Assembly (NCBI GenBank): GCA_015499985.1
Contig: JAAAUF010000262.1
Span: 1 to 44,283, forward strand
DNA length: 44,283 nt
Direction: 5' to 3'
Origin: Haplosporangium gracile
Lineage: Eukaryota; Mortierellomycota; Mortierellomycetes; Mortierellales; Mortierellaceae
Part shown: positions 33,636 through 42,609 of the stretch, one piece after another
Layout of the letters: each line of letters starts with the position of its first letter
Numbering within the stretch: position 1 is the stretch's first letter
Notes under the pieces: model-generated
What the model saw: the letters and a program-made list of their open reading frames with translations, nothing else
Told to the model about the DNA's origin: nothing
The model's database searches: none
Position numbers and translations under genes: made by a program

Positions 33636-34583
33636 CTATTTTCCCCTAGAGTCTTCTTTTTTATCTTGAAAAACATTGTTCTCTATAGAAGTTTTATCTA
33701 ATAAAGTACTAGATAATATGTATTGTTCACGGAAAATATTGCTAGTATTAATATATTTAATAACGGTTTTAGGGGAAACCTTAAATACTTTAATAAATTC
33801 TTTTTGAGAGTCATATTTAAATAATAATAATTTAGTCTTAGCATCATATATATATATAGGAATACTTTGTACTTTTTTGATAACAATTTTTACTTTATCA
33901 TCACAAGGTTTTCCTGCCATAGGATTATTATTAGTCATACGTTCACTAAGAATTGTTCTGTATTCAATAGAGTGAGTTTTACCAAACATTGGATTTTTTT
34001 CTCCTAAGTTATTAATACGCATTAATTCTTTGGATTCCTCGACATGTTTAGATCCTAAACGTGAATAAGCCGTAGGATTAATATTGTAAGGAGGAGTAAG
34101 TAGATCTATATAGTATTGTTCCCGTAAAATTAAATCCTTAATTTCACAGTACTCTAGAACATAAAGAGAAAAGTTATCATGGGTATGACTCATAAGAGCT
34201 CTTTGTATTAAAAATTTATTTTTTTTAAGATACGTTGGGCTAAAATAATAATAAAAACGATGTTTTAAATTAATACTAGATCCTACATAATATTTACCAT
34301 TAATATTATTATGCCATAAGTATACACCTGATTTACTACAATTCTCAGTATAAATTAAATTTTTAGACGTAGCACTATTTAGATAAACTTTTGCAGGTTT
34401 ATTATCAATAAGCCATGTTTTAAATTGAATATCTAATTTATTTTCTTTATTATTATTATTCTTTGTAGAGAAAAAATAAGTTTGTTCGTAAAAAGGAAAT
34501 TGTGCCACAAAGGGATTAAAAGCTGCTTTAATAGAGGCATTTAAAGCAACAGTATTATTTAGTTTGTAAAATAAGTTTGTCAT
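33636..34583 (-). CDS. GIY-YIG homing endonuclease beside a duplicated nad1 3' end
   Basis: 315 aa. The N-terminus (MTNLFYKLNNTVALNAS) is not one of the common leaders. A KTWLIDNKPAKVYLNSA segment resembles the spacer of 19989-20798. Core: GVYLW, YYVGSSINLKHRF, LREQYYID, with the shortened DLIL helix. A GKTHSIEYRTILSERMTNNN NUMOD3 block and a VIKYINTSN tail are shared with 35528. Its stop is about 45 nt before nad1 copy 2. Confidence 0.86.
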   Translation of the reverse strand: MTNLFYKLNNTVALNASIKAAFNPFVAQFPFYEQTYFFSTKNNNNKENKLDIQFKTWLIDNKPAKVYLNSATSKNLIYTENCSKSGVYLWHNNINGKYYVGSSINLKHRFYYYFSPTYLKKNKFLIQRALMSHTHDNFSLYVLEYCEIKDLILREQYYIDLLTPPYNINPTAYSRLGSKHVEESKELMRINNLGEKNPMFGKTHSIEYRTILSERMTNNNPMAGKPCDDKVKIVIKKVQSIPIYIYDAKTKLLLFKYDSQKEFIKVFKVSPKTVIKYINTSNIFREQYILSSTLLDKTSIENNVFQDKKEDSRGK

Positions 34584-35331
34584 TTTTGTTTATATATTTT
34601 TTATAAATAGCGGGGAGGTGGTAAATATGAATTTTATTAATCAAATTAGTAAAAATTAACTAAGAGAAAAGTAAGGGGATTAGCCACTTTTAACATCCAG
34701 TAAAGATTACTTCATATGAGTTACATCTCCTCTATTCTTAATAATCCTGTAATGGATATGATAAATTATAAAAAATAAAATCATAATACCTAAAATTCTC
34801 AAGATTATGTAGTTAAATAAGAAAATTTTAAATAACTTACTGAGACATTAATTCAAACCCCTTATTAAGATTAATAAAGAATTTTCCAAAATAATTGGTA
34901 TGGGAAGTTAATGACTCTTCCCTAGAAAAGAGAAGCTAACGGTATTGCGGGTGACACAAAGTTACTTGTATCAGAGTGGTATGTTTTAACCATAACATAG
35001 TTATAGCTAATTATGACTTATTTTCTTCTTGCTAACCAGATTAACTGTTAATTTTGCTTAACAGCAACATTTATGTCATTTATCTGTAACCTCAGAAGTG
35101 GCAAGAATCATACTATAATCATCTCAAGAAAAGTGATGTTAAGCCTGTTTGTCTTAAATAAAAATGTAATTAATGATATTAATGATTTTTAAAAATCTTC
35201 GGAGATAGCCTGTAAGGTCCATTTATTATTTTAATTTTATATTTTGAGATCGAAATAAATTTGCCTGAGCTAGAAAACTACTGAGATTTTCGAAGAGGGG
35301 CCTCAGGGGGGGGTGTTAATTAAAAACTTTA
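34584..35331. other. Gene-free stretch with a decayed HEG leader
   Basis: On the minus strand AATACCGTTAGCTTCTC (IPLAS) near 34940 is a relic of the nad2-like leader. Together with a CAAAGTTAC/GTAACTTTG block it is related to 39265-39330. TCTTGCTAACCAG...CTGTTAATTTTGCTTAACAG hairpins follow. No gene is seen. Confidence 0.4.
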
Positions 35332-35335
35332 TTAA
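35306..35335 (-). terminator. 3'-end hairpin plus C-run at nad1 3' copy 3
   Basis: ATTAATAAAG...TTAAT runs into TTAACACCCCCC. It overlaps the nad1 stop codon on the minus strand. Confidence 0.45.
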
Positions 35336-35466
35336 TATATTTCAAAAGCTTTAATTATACACGGGATTAAGATTGAGAACGCAATTACAATTGGAAGCAT
35401 TTTACTCCAAATAGCTGACATAAGTTGATCATATCGTAATCTTGGAAATGACGCACGTATCCAAGA
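35332..35466 (-). pseudogene. nad1: Extra copy of the nad1 3' end with a frameshift (copy 3)
   Basis: SWIRASFPRLRYDQLMSAIW is followed by the remaining C-terminus. A run of five T (35400-35404) where the other copies have four shifts the frame between WSK and MLPIV. The exon-2 equivalent is 118 nt rather than 117. It may be decay or a sequencing error. Confidence 0.8.
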
Positions 35467-35470
35467 CTTA

Positions 35471-35527
35471 TATATCACTTCCAGGACTCAATATATCATT
35501 TCCTGGACTCAATATATCATTTCCAGT
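35471..35527 (-). repeat. Tandem 21-bp repeat between GIY stop and nad1 tail
   Basis: 2.7 copies of ATATATCATTTCCAGGACTCA-like units (plus-strand reading) separate the GIY gene 35528 from nad1 copy 3. Confidence 0.65.
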
Positions 35528-36538
35528 TTAATCTGATGTTTGATTTTGATCTTGATTAACATTACTTTCAGGAATTTTGTCTAATAAAATATTAGACAAT
35601 ATATATCGTTCCCGTAAGATCTTTCCGGTGTTTAAATATTTAACTACGGTTTTTGAAGAAATTTTAAAATCTTCAATAAAATCTTTACGAGATTTATATT
35701 TGTTAATTAAAATCTTACTATTGGCATCATAAACGTATACTGGTCTACTAAAAAACTCTTTAATAATTCGTTTCATTTCATCAGTAACTGGTTTACTTTT
35801 CATAGGATTATTATTAACCATACGTTCACTAAGAATTGCTCTGTACTCTAATGAGTGCGTTTTACCAAACATTGGATTTTTACTTTCTGTGTTATTAATT
35901 CGCATTAATTCTTTAGTTTCCTCTGTATGTAGAGATCCTAAACGAGATCCAGCTATAGGATTAATATTATATTGAGGTGAAAGACAATCTATATAATGTT
36001 GTTCCCGTTCTAGAATTAATTTTTGAGCTTTATCCTTTGAAAGATTAGTAACATTTACGTACTCCAAAATAGTAAGACTAAAAGAAGAAGGTTTATACAA
36101 ACTTAAAGCATTATTAATATAACTTTTATTTTTCTCTAAATAACTTTTAGAGTAATAAAGTGATAATCGTTTTGAAAGATCAAAAGCACTTCCTATATAA
36201 ATTTTATTAGATTCGTTATGTTTCCACTGATAAATTCCAGCTTTTATTTTACTATCTTTTAAAATTTTAGGTTTATCTAATTCTGCATTTGTATAAATTA
36301 TAGGGATTAATGAAAATAATATATTAGGTTCATTTATAAAAGAAAAACTACCCATTAAAATTAATAGGCTTTGTGAGAATAAAGTTGTTTGAAATAACCG
36401 ACCATATATTACTAAGCCTAAAAGGACAAATGAAGATAGTAATATAAGAGCAGTAAATCGTCCCGTAGGAAAGATTGTTGATAAATAAAGAGAAGCTAAA
36501 GGTATCGTTAGTACTAAAAATATAATTAATAATAACAT
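35528..36538 (-). CDS. GIY-YIG homing endonuclease with nad2-like leader, between two nad1 3' exons
   Basis: 336 aa. Leader MLLLIIFLVLTIPLAS...LFQTTLFSQSLLILMGSFSFI. Core: GIYQW, IYIGSAFDLSKRL, LEREQHYID. The NUMOD3 block has KNPMFGKTHSLEYRAIL and NNPMKSKP, then PVYVYDANSKILI and VVKYLNTGK. The C-terminal third is like 33636-34583, the leader is not. Its upstream flank (TGAAGCTGAAC...GAAGAAAAG, 36539-36640) recurs at 28900, 32640 and 33300. Confidence 0.88.
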   Translation of the reverse strand: MLLLIIFLVLTIPLASLYLSTIFPTGRFTALILLSSFVLLGLVIYGRLFQTTLFSQSLLILMGSFSFINEPNILFSLIPIIYTNAELDKPKILKDSKIKAGIYQWKHNESNKIYIGSAFDLSKRLSLYYSKSYLEKNKSYINNALSLYKPSSFSLTILEYVNVTNLSKDKAQKLILEREQHYIDCLSPQYNINPIAGSRLGSLHTEETKELMRINNTESKNPMFGKTHSLEYRAILSERMVNNNPMKSKPVTDEMKRIIKEFFSRPVYVYDANSKILINKYKSRKDFIEDFKISSKTVVKYLNTGKILRERYILSNILLDKIPESNVNQDQNQTSD

Positions 36539-36658
36539 AATTGCTTTTACTATAATTTAATTTTCTTTTCTTCTTTACAGCTATTTATTACTTATTAACC
36601 CTACTTATAATGAAGCTGAACAAGAATTAATAAAAGGATTACTACTGTTAGGATGTTA

Positions 36659-36690
36659 GGGGGGTGTATATTAAAAACTTTGATTATACA
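36659..36690 (-). terminator. 3'-end hairpin plus C-run after nad1
   Basis: GTATA...TATAC with an AT loop, then CACCCCCC on the minus strand, a few bases past the stop. Confidence 0.5.
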
Positions 36691-36693
36691 AAA

Positions 36694-36810
36694 TTAATAT
36701 ATTTCAAAAGCTTTAATGATACACGGGATTAAGATTGAGAACGCAATAACGATAGGAAGCATTTTACTCCAAATCGCACTCATTAATTGATCATAACGTA
36801 ATCGTGGGAA
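36694..36810 (-). CDS. nad1: NADH dehydrogenase subunit 1, exon 2
   Basis: FPRLRYDQLMSAIWSKMLPI followed by the last membrane helix and KAFEIY-stop, 39 codons. It joins exon 1 as WIRAS|FPR, as in other Nad1 proteins, giving 321 aa. Confidence 0.95.
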   Translation of the reverse strand, partial: FPRLRYDQLMSAIWSKMLPIVIAFSILIPCIIKAFEIY

Positions 36811-37081
36811 CAGATTTATTATCGATAAAGCGTTTAACTTTATCTTCCAATAGTCACCTATTGGGTTAGACTATGTCATCAACCAATAAGATAATTGGTT
36901 GTGGGGTACTCGTGTCCGGTTTATTGTTGATGTTACTCACCGATTAGTCGTTGAACGTTCTTGATTCATCCCTTAGGGGAACATCGAATCAAGCTCCGCT
37001 GCAAATTGTCTCTTATAAAAGAGAGGTCCTTGCAATTCTCCCCATTTACATTAAAACATTACTGTTTTAAGGTCCCTCCTG
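36811..37081 (-). other. Group I intron in nad1, 271 nt, no ORF
   Basis: The 5' exon ends in T and the intron ends in G. The R element GTTCAACGACTAATCGG and an S-type ATGACATAGTCTAACC are clear, with a P/Q region GAATTGCAAGGACC...AATTTGCAGCGGAGC. Its sequence and length closely match the cox2 intron, so the two are recent sister copies. Confidence 0.88.
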
Positions 37082-37930
37082 AGACGCTCTAATCCAAATG
37101 AAAAGGAATAGTATGAATGAAGTTTTAAATCCAATAGATAAACCTGTGATTAAACCATTTGATTCTACACCTGGTACTAAGTAACCTCCTAAGAATAGAA
37201 TAGAAGATAATGTACTTAAGAACACTATAGCTCCATATTCTGCTAAGAAGAAAAACACAAAAGGGAATGCCGAGTATTCAGTCATAAACCCTGCTGTTAA
37301 TTCTGATTCTGATTCTGGTAAATCAAAAGGTGCTCTATTACTTTCAGCTAATATAGCTATTAAGAACATTAATGCTATAGGGAATAATGGTACAATATAC
37401 CAAATAGCTTTTTGAGATTCTATAATTGCAGTTAAATTAAATGAACCTACAAAAAAAATCACTAATAAGATTATTAACCCAAAAACTACTTCATAACTTA
37501 CTAATTGTGCTGTAGCTCTTAAAGAACCTATAAATGAATATTTATTGTTTGAGGCCCAACCCGCTAATATAATTCCATAAGCTGCCACTGAAGATATAGC
37601 TAAAATTGTTACAATACCTAAAGAAAAATCAGCTATTACTAAACCTTTTCCATACGGTATAAGAGTCCAAACTAATAAACCACAAACTAAAGAAATCATA
37701 GGTGCTAATACAAAAAGTATTTTATCTGTATTTGAAGGTAATACTAATTCTTTAACTAGTAATTTTAAGGCATCTGCAAATGCTTGTAATAACCCATAAT
37801 ACCCTACTTTGTTAGGCCCAATTCTTCTCTGCATACTTCCCATTATTTTACGTTCTGCGATCGTTACATATGCGATAGAACCTAATAAAGGTCCTATTAC
37901 AATTAATGCTTCTAATAATGAATTTATCAT
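37082..37930 (-). CDS. nad1: NADH dehydrogenase subunit 1, exon 1
   Basis: 283 codons of the membrane-arm subunit of complex I next to the quinone site. Conserved blocks: AYVTIAERKIMGSMQRRIGP, GLLQAFADALKLL, AESNRAPFDLPESESELTAG and EYSAFPF. Start MINSLLEALIVIGPLL at 37930. TGG serves for all Trp. Its 5' flank is copied before the GIY gene at 16545. Confidence 0.97.
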
Positions 37931-38165
37931 ATTATTAATTATTTAATTCTTTATCTCCGGAGCCGGGACCCGTGGTTACATGCGCGGGCCCGGATTTAAT
38001 TCTTTTTAAATAGTCAATTAAAAAGAATATTATTTTAGAGACCTTACTTATCATCATATCCATTGTCCCGGGTAAAGGGTGGACAAGCCAAAATTTTACT
38101 AACCAGGATTTTATGCAGTTACCTTTAATCGAAAAAGGAATATCGCTTTGGAAGAGCACTAGTTT
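37931..38165 (-). promoter_or_regulatory. nad1 5' flank (source of the copy at 16300-16544)
   Basis: It contains a GC cluster (GCCGGGACCCGTG...GCGCGGGCCCGG, 37960-37993), GAGACCTTACTTATCATCAT, a CCCGGGTAAAGGGTGGACAA block and ACCAGGATTTTATG (plus-strand reading). Conservation in a second location up to the start codon marks it as a functional leader or promoter. An open frame within it is not conserved in the copy. Confidence 0.55.
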
Positions 38166-39776
38166 ACCATTAACTTATAACTGCTTATATACAAGTATAT
38201 CAATTCAACGGAAATAGACACTTCTGGTTATTTTTTTTTAAGGGGGGAAGGGGATACTTCTTAATTATAGTTTGTATATAATAAACATTAATTACATAAC
38301 CAATTTATCAGGATAATTATATTAAGGCGATTAAAGTTTAAAGTTCAAGTTTATACGCACTTTTTATTAAATGGTTCTTTTAAGTATATTTAAAATATTT
38401 AATTAAATTACCCTCCCCTGCACGCTTGCGAGGGGGGGAGGGAAAGGGGTGATGAAGAACTATCCCTGAATATAGGCCTTGAGAATAAATGAAGTTTCCC
38501 GGAGGAGTCTTTCTGGGATGCATTTTATTTAAATAATTTAAAAATTCTTCCCTTTTCTAAAGGGAAGATGCATTTACCAGGTACCTGGGGAAGAAGCTAT
38601 TTTTAGAAACCTCCCCCGGGTCGGTGACCCTTATCACCCATTTCACCCTACTAGGCCTAGGGGCAACTTCATAGAAGTTGTGGATGATTAGTCATCACCG
38701 GCCCGGACTTTATATAAAATATATAGAATTTTAATTTTCACTCACCCGGCCCGTTTAGATGGCCGGGATTTTTGAATAAAAAAAAATTAATCGTTAATAT
38801 TCTTTCTTATAAAGAAAAAAACGGAAAAGGTATAAACACTTGAATGGATTTGAACCACTATAACTAAGTTTCGAATGAGGTGAATTCTAAGGATTTTTAT
38901 ATATTCCAACACTACTCTAATATCAGTTTTAAAAAGTGAAATTAAAAAAATATTCTATTATTAGTAATTAAAAATTATTAAATTTTAAATAGTGGAAATA
39001 AAATTATTATGAATTAGATAGTGGTTAATAAGGACTTAATTGGACTATTCTCATTCTTATTAGTGAGATTGTTCAAGTCTTCTTTAGTCATTATACTATA
39101 AAGTGTGTCAAACAAATAAGTATATTAATAATTATAATAATAATTATAATCCCGACGCCCTCGGGTCCAACTAAGGGAATCTCTTAGTTGGCCTACTTGG
39201 GGCTTTCTTTATAATTGATATTCGTAGTACCAATCACGTTTATCTTTTTATTCTTTCTATAAGACCATATGAGTAACTTTATGTGGCACCCTCATACCGT
39301 TAGCTTTTTTTGTACTCTTTCGGTACTGAATGAGTCAAAACCCTGTCTCTGATTTATTATTAATAGTTTTCCTTCTTGGGCTCTTCTAATTAAGTTACTA
39401 ATTAGTAGATCAATTTTATTAATAAATTTTGCTCTGAGAGCTTAGAATAATTAATTAAGTAAAATCATCATATATTTGGCATAATATTATGAGGAGATGC
39501 AACTCATATTGAGAGTTAACAATTTGACAAATGTTAGGCGGCTTATCGCCCTACCTACTTCTGAATAGTAATTATTACATACTTATAATTAGTTCTAGGA
39601 AAACAGCCTCCTCATTGCTGTAAAATCCATGTTAGAGGACCCTAAATGAATCGAGGACACATGGTATTTAGGTCAATTCTTTGGTTTTTCAAAGTCCCCC
39701 TATAATATAATAATAGGATCTAATAATAAAATACAACATGAATTACAAAAATATATTATAACGAAATTTTGAAGCC
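38166..39776. other. Gene-free stretch with relics and leaders
   Basis: GC-rich hairpins lie at 38600-38765. A 3' half of tRNA-Arg is at 38832-38877, and a truncated TGTGTCAAAC module at 39050-39130. GGTCCAACTAAGGGAATCTC/TTAGTTGG forms a hairpin at 39172. A decayed nad2-like leader (ATACCGTTAGC, 39295) lies within a block related to 34930-35000. No intact gene is seen. Confidence 0.45.
38832..38877 (-). pseudogene. 3' half of tRNA-Arg
   Basis: ATAAACACTTGAATGGATTT through TAACTAAGTTTCGAA matches the acceptor 3' strand, T arm and anticodon loop (TCG) of 42187-42261. The 5' half is missing. Confidence 0.6.
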
Positions 39777-40475
39777 ATGAAACGACTTCAACCTTTTTCA
39801 ACCATCGAGTTATCGATGGGTTCCTTACATTTGACGGAAATACATTTAATTGCTAAACAAGAATTAAAAGGAAAATCCGGTATTTATGGATTTATTTGCG
39901 AAACAACGGGTAAATTGTATATCGGTTCTTCTGTTAATTTATCTGTTAGATTTAATCAGCATATAAATGGTACTAACTCAAATATTTTACTTCAAAACGC
40001 TCCCCGTCGGGGTGCACCCGGCGGGCGAGTTAAAAATTTTATTTTTAACCTTTAGAAATAAAAGTTAAAAATTTTATTTTTAACCTTTAGAAATAAAAGT
40101 TAAAAATTTTATTTTTAACCTTTAGAAATAAAAGCGCCCTTGGGAGCTATAAATAAATATAATCTTCATAATTTTATATTTATAGTATTTGAATACTGTG
40201 AGCCAGAGGATCTAATCTCTCGAGAACAATTTTATCTTGATACGTTTTTACCTGAATACAACATTCTTAAGGTAGCGGGTTCTTCTCTAGGGTTTATTCA
40301 TACAGAAGAATCAAAAGCTTTAATGAGTTTTGCTCAGAAAAACATAGATAGATCAGGTGAGAATAATCCTCGAGGTATGCTAGATAAACTCCATTCTGAA
40401 AAAACTAAAACTTTAATTAGTTTGCGTATGTCTAGTAGAATAGTTTCTAAAGAAGAAATTTTCTCTGCACAATAA
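39777..40475 (+). pseudogene. GIY-YIG endonuclease split by a tandem-repeat insert
   Basis: The N-terminus MKRLQPFSTIELSMGSLHLT is like 26184. GIYGF and LYIGSSVNLSVRF are intact. Within the helix LLQNA|INKYNLHNF a 147-nt insert (40002-40148, flanked by GCT) brings stops. After it the frame goes on with FEYCEPEDLISREQFYLD (catalytic Glu), YNILKVAGSSLGF and one NUMOD3 unit, then ends early, lacking NUMOD1 and the tail. Confidence 0.75.
40029..40133 (+). repeat. Three tandem 35-bp hairpin repeats
   Basis: Each unit contains the perfect hairpin GTTAAAAAT-TTT-ATTTTTAAC followed by CTTTAGAAATAAAA. GC-rich ends (CCCCGTCGGGG, GCGCCCTTGGGAGC) bracket the array. Confidence 0.75.
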
Positions 40476-40535
40476 ATAACTCTTATAAAAGCTTTTGTTA
40501 CTCATAAGACAAAAGTTCGATTCTACTATTTATTA
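40471..40535 (+). pseudogene. tRNA-like sequence with loop CTCATAA
   Basis: AATAAAT/ATTTATT acceptor-like ends, CTTTTGT...ACAAAAG around CTCATAA, and T-loop TTCGATT. Arms are off-register. It is related to 21151-21221 and may be a decayed tRNA-Met/Ile(CAT). Confidence 0.35.
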
Positions 40536-40555
40536 AAAAAGCAAAAGAAAATATT

Positions 40556-40676
40556 ATTACCATAAAGTGTGTCAAACAAATAAGTATACTATTAAAATAA
40601 TATTAATATATATTATTACAGTCAATAATAGGTGATTAATTTCATTCTGGGAACAAAATTATACATAAAAAATAAC
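40556..40676 (+). promoter_or_regulatory. TGTGTCAAAC leader module
   Basis: Same module as 8695-8830 and 12848-12961, ending a few bases before MKNSIIL at 40677. Confidence 0.5.
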
Positions 40677-41552
40677 ATGAAAAATTCAATTATATTATTA
40701 AATAAAAATTTACCAAGTCAACCAGTAACTATATATAATAATGCGGAAACAGATAAATTACAAATCCTGTCAGATAATAAAGGAAAAACTGGAATATATT
40801 TATGGACCCATAAAGAATCGGGCAAATTGTATGTGGGTTCTGCAGTCGATTTATCTAAACGAATAAGTAAATATTATTCTTCTTTATATTTAAAACGAGC
40901 GGATAATTATATATCTAAAGCCTTAATCCTTCATTCTTATTCTGCATTTAGTTTATCTATTTTGGAGTATATAGATATAACAGATTTATCTAAAGAAGAA
41001 ACACGCTTATTGATATTAGAACGAGAGCAGTTTTACCTTAATTTGGCCTTTTCGGTAGATAAACCAAATACTTATAATATATTTAAGATGGCTGGTTCTT
41101 TACTAGGGTTTAAACATTCAGAGGAAAGTATAGCAATAATTAGTGAAGCATTGAAAGGGAAAAATTTGGGTAAACTTTATTCTCCCGAGACGAAAGCTAA
41201 AATGAGTAAAGCTAAGGCAGCTGAGAATAATCCTATGTATGGGAAAACCGGTGAAACCCATCCAATGTTTGGTAAAACTCATTCTATTGAGGCTATTAAA
41301 AAAATGAGTGAAGCTCGTAAAGGAATTCTTAAGACAGAGGAGCATAAAATAAAAATTTCAGAATCTATGAGTAAAAATGTATTTGTTTATTCATTTGATT
41401 TAGAGACAGAAAATAAAGTACTATTTAAATCGTTTAATACTTGTATAGAAGCTGCTAAATATTTTGATTGTAGTACACGAAATATATCTAGATACTTAGA
41501 TAAGAATAAATTATATAAAAACCAATGGATCTTATCTTCATTCGAATTATAG
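40677..41552 (+). CDS. GIY-YIG homing endonuclease
   Basis: 291 aa. MKNSIILLNKNLPSQP, then GIYLW, LYVGSAVDLSKRI, LEREQFYLN (Asn replaces the usual Asp after Glu-Gln-Phe-Tyr-Leu) and an insert FSVDKPNT. NUMOD3 (NNPMYGKTGET, HPMFGKTHS), NUMOD1 (KNVFVYSFDLE) and CSTRNISRYLDKNK. It is the plus-strand partner of 7840-8694. Confidence 0.88.
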   Translation: MKNSIILLNKNLPSQPVTIYNNAETDKLQILSDNKGKTGIYLWTHKESGKLYVGSAVDLSKRISKYYSSLYLKRADNYISKALILHSYSAFSLSILEYIDITDLSKEETRLLILEREQFYLNLAFSVDKPNTYNIFKMAGSLLGFKHSEESIAIISEALKGKNLGKLYSPETKAKMSKAKAAENNPMYGKTGETHPMFGKTHSIEAIKKMSEARKGILKTEEHKIKISESMSKNVFVYSFDLETENKVLFKSFNTCIEAAKYFDCSTRNISRYLDKNKLYKNQWILSSFEL

Positions 41553-41619
41553 TTCATAAATAATGGTAGGGGGTCCGACGACTTAACAGTCTAATACACC
41601 ATTACAATAATTTTTAAAT

Positions 41620-41655
41620 TGTTTAGATAAAGCATTATTCTAAACACCCCCCCCT
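41620..41655 (+). terminator. 3'-end hairpin plus C-run after GIY gene 40677
   Basis: TGTTTAG/CTAAACA, 7 bp, whose 3' arm is immediately CCCCCCCC. Confidence 0.6.
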
Positions 41656-41710
41656 CCCAAAAAATATTATAAAAATATCATAAATTTAAGATTTTAAGTG
41701 ACAAAAAGGG

Positions 41711-42076
41711 AGTACTCTGCATTTTATTTATCTATTCTTGAGACTAAAGGAGGACTTATCCGAATTTTATATAAAAGACATCTTAATTTTAGATAAAGAA
41801 ACTAAAGCTTTAATCAGTCTAACTAATTCGGGTAATAATCACCCGATGTCTGGTAAAACGCATACTACTGAAGCTAAGGAAAAAATTAGTGCTACTCAAG
41901 GTACAGCAATTTTTGTTTATGATTCTCAAGGTTTACTAGTAAATACTTTTAGTTCTGCTAGAAAAGCAGCAGAATATTTTGATACTTCTCATATTACTAT
42001 TATGAGATATACAAAAAATGGCCAACAATTTAAAAAACAATGGACTTTATCAACTTTCTTTATTTCTAAGGAATAA
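41711..42076 (+). pseudogene. C-terminal GIY relic
   Basis: EYSAFYLSILE is a remnant of the core helix (compare YSAFSLSILEYID). The sequence then jumps out of frame to KETKALISLTNSGNNHPMSG, KTHTTEAKEK, NUMOD1 (IFVYDSQGLLVNTF) and the tail KQWTLSTFFISKE. The motifs GIY, YIG and Glu are absent. Confidence 0.65.
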
Positions 42077-42077
42077 T

Positions 42078-42150
42078 TATAGTAGGGTTATAATATACTA
42101 TAAGGTCCCAATTATGCTTACGTTATATCTAATTCTTCGATTAACACCCC
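42078..42150 (+). terminator. Stop-proximal hairpin and TTAACACCCC after GIY relic
   Basis: TATAGTA/TACTATA (42078-42102), and AACACCCC at 42143. Confidence 0.45.
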
Positions 42151-42186
42151 GCGAATGGGAGGGGGGGTTTATTACTATAAAATTAT

Positions 42187-42261
42187 AAACACTTGAATAG
42201 ATTTGAACTATTATTACTAAGTTTCGAAGACTCATACTTTTCCAGTTAAGTTACAAGTGCT
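42187..42261 (-). tRNA. trnR: tRNA-Arg (TCG)
   Basis: Acceptor AGCACTT/AAGTGTT with one wobble. Anticodon arm TGAGT-CTTCGAA-ACTTA, T arm AATAG-TTCAAAT-CTATT. Its 3' half is duplicated at 38832. Three GIY loci lie between. Confidence 0.82.
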
Positions 42262-42512
42262 TAATTAAAAATCCCGGGACGGTGAGTTTTTATGTGTTTA
42301 CATTACCCCTTCCCGGGGTAATGAGGAATTACCTCCTAATAATAGGCCTAAAGGCCTATATCAAGCCTAAAAAGGCTTGGAGAATAGTACCCAATGTTAT
42401 ATATGTATTCTAAAATACGCCTCCCTCCCCGGGTCCCCCCCCCCGCAAATATTTGGCTAATCGCATGTAGTAAAGAGGCTATTTTAGGTATAATTAGTAT
42501 TTTATAAATAAG

Positions 42513-42556
42513 GCGATTATAGTTCAATTGGCAGAACGGTCTCTCAATTAAAACAA
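42513..42556 (+). pseudogene. 5' half of an unidentified tRNA
   Basis: GGCGATTATA, a D arm (GTTC-AATTGGCA-GAAC) and the start of an anticodon arm, then the sequence breaks off before the GIY leader at 42580. The amino acid cannot be assigned. Confidence 0.4.
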
Positions 42557-42579
42557 CGACCCCCTCCCTAATTTATTTT

Positions 42580-42609
42580 TAAGTGGCTATCTCATATATA
42601 TTATATATA
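42580..42609 (+). promoter_or_regulatory. GTGGCTAT...ATATATAATG module
   Basis: AAGTGGCTATCTCATATATA, TTATATATA, then ATG. Same design as 14660-14687. Confidence 0.45.

Noticed and set aside
37935..38159. Open frame directly upstream of nad1 on the same strand (74 codons)
   Set aside because: The duplicated flank at 16300-16544 does not keep the frame, it includes a GC cluster, and no family is recognised. It is treated as 5' flank.
39300..39380. TGAATGAG...CCCTGTCTC resembling a large-subunit rRNA segment
   Set aside because: The neighbouring diagnostic rRNA blocks are absent, and the region fits a decayed nad2-like HEG leader better.
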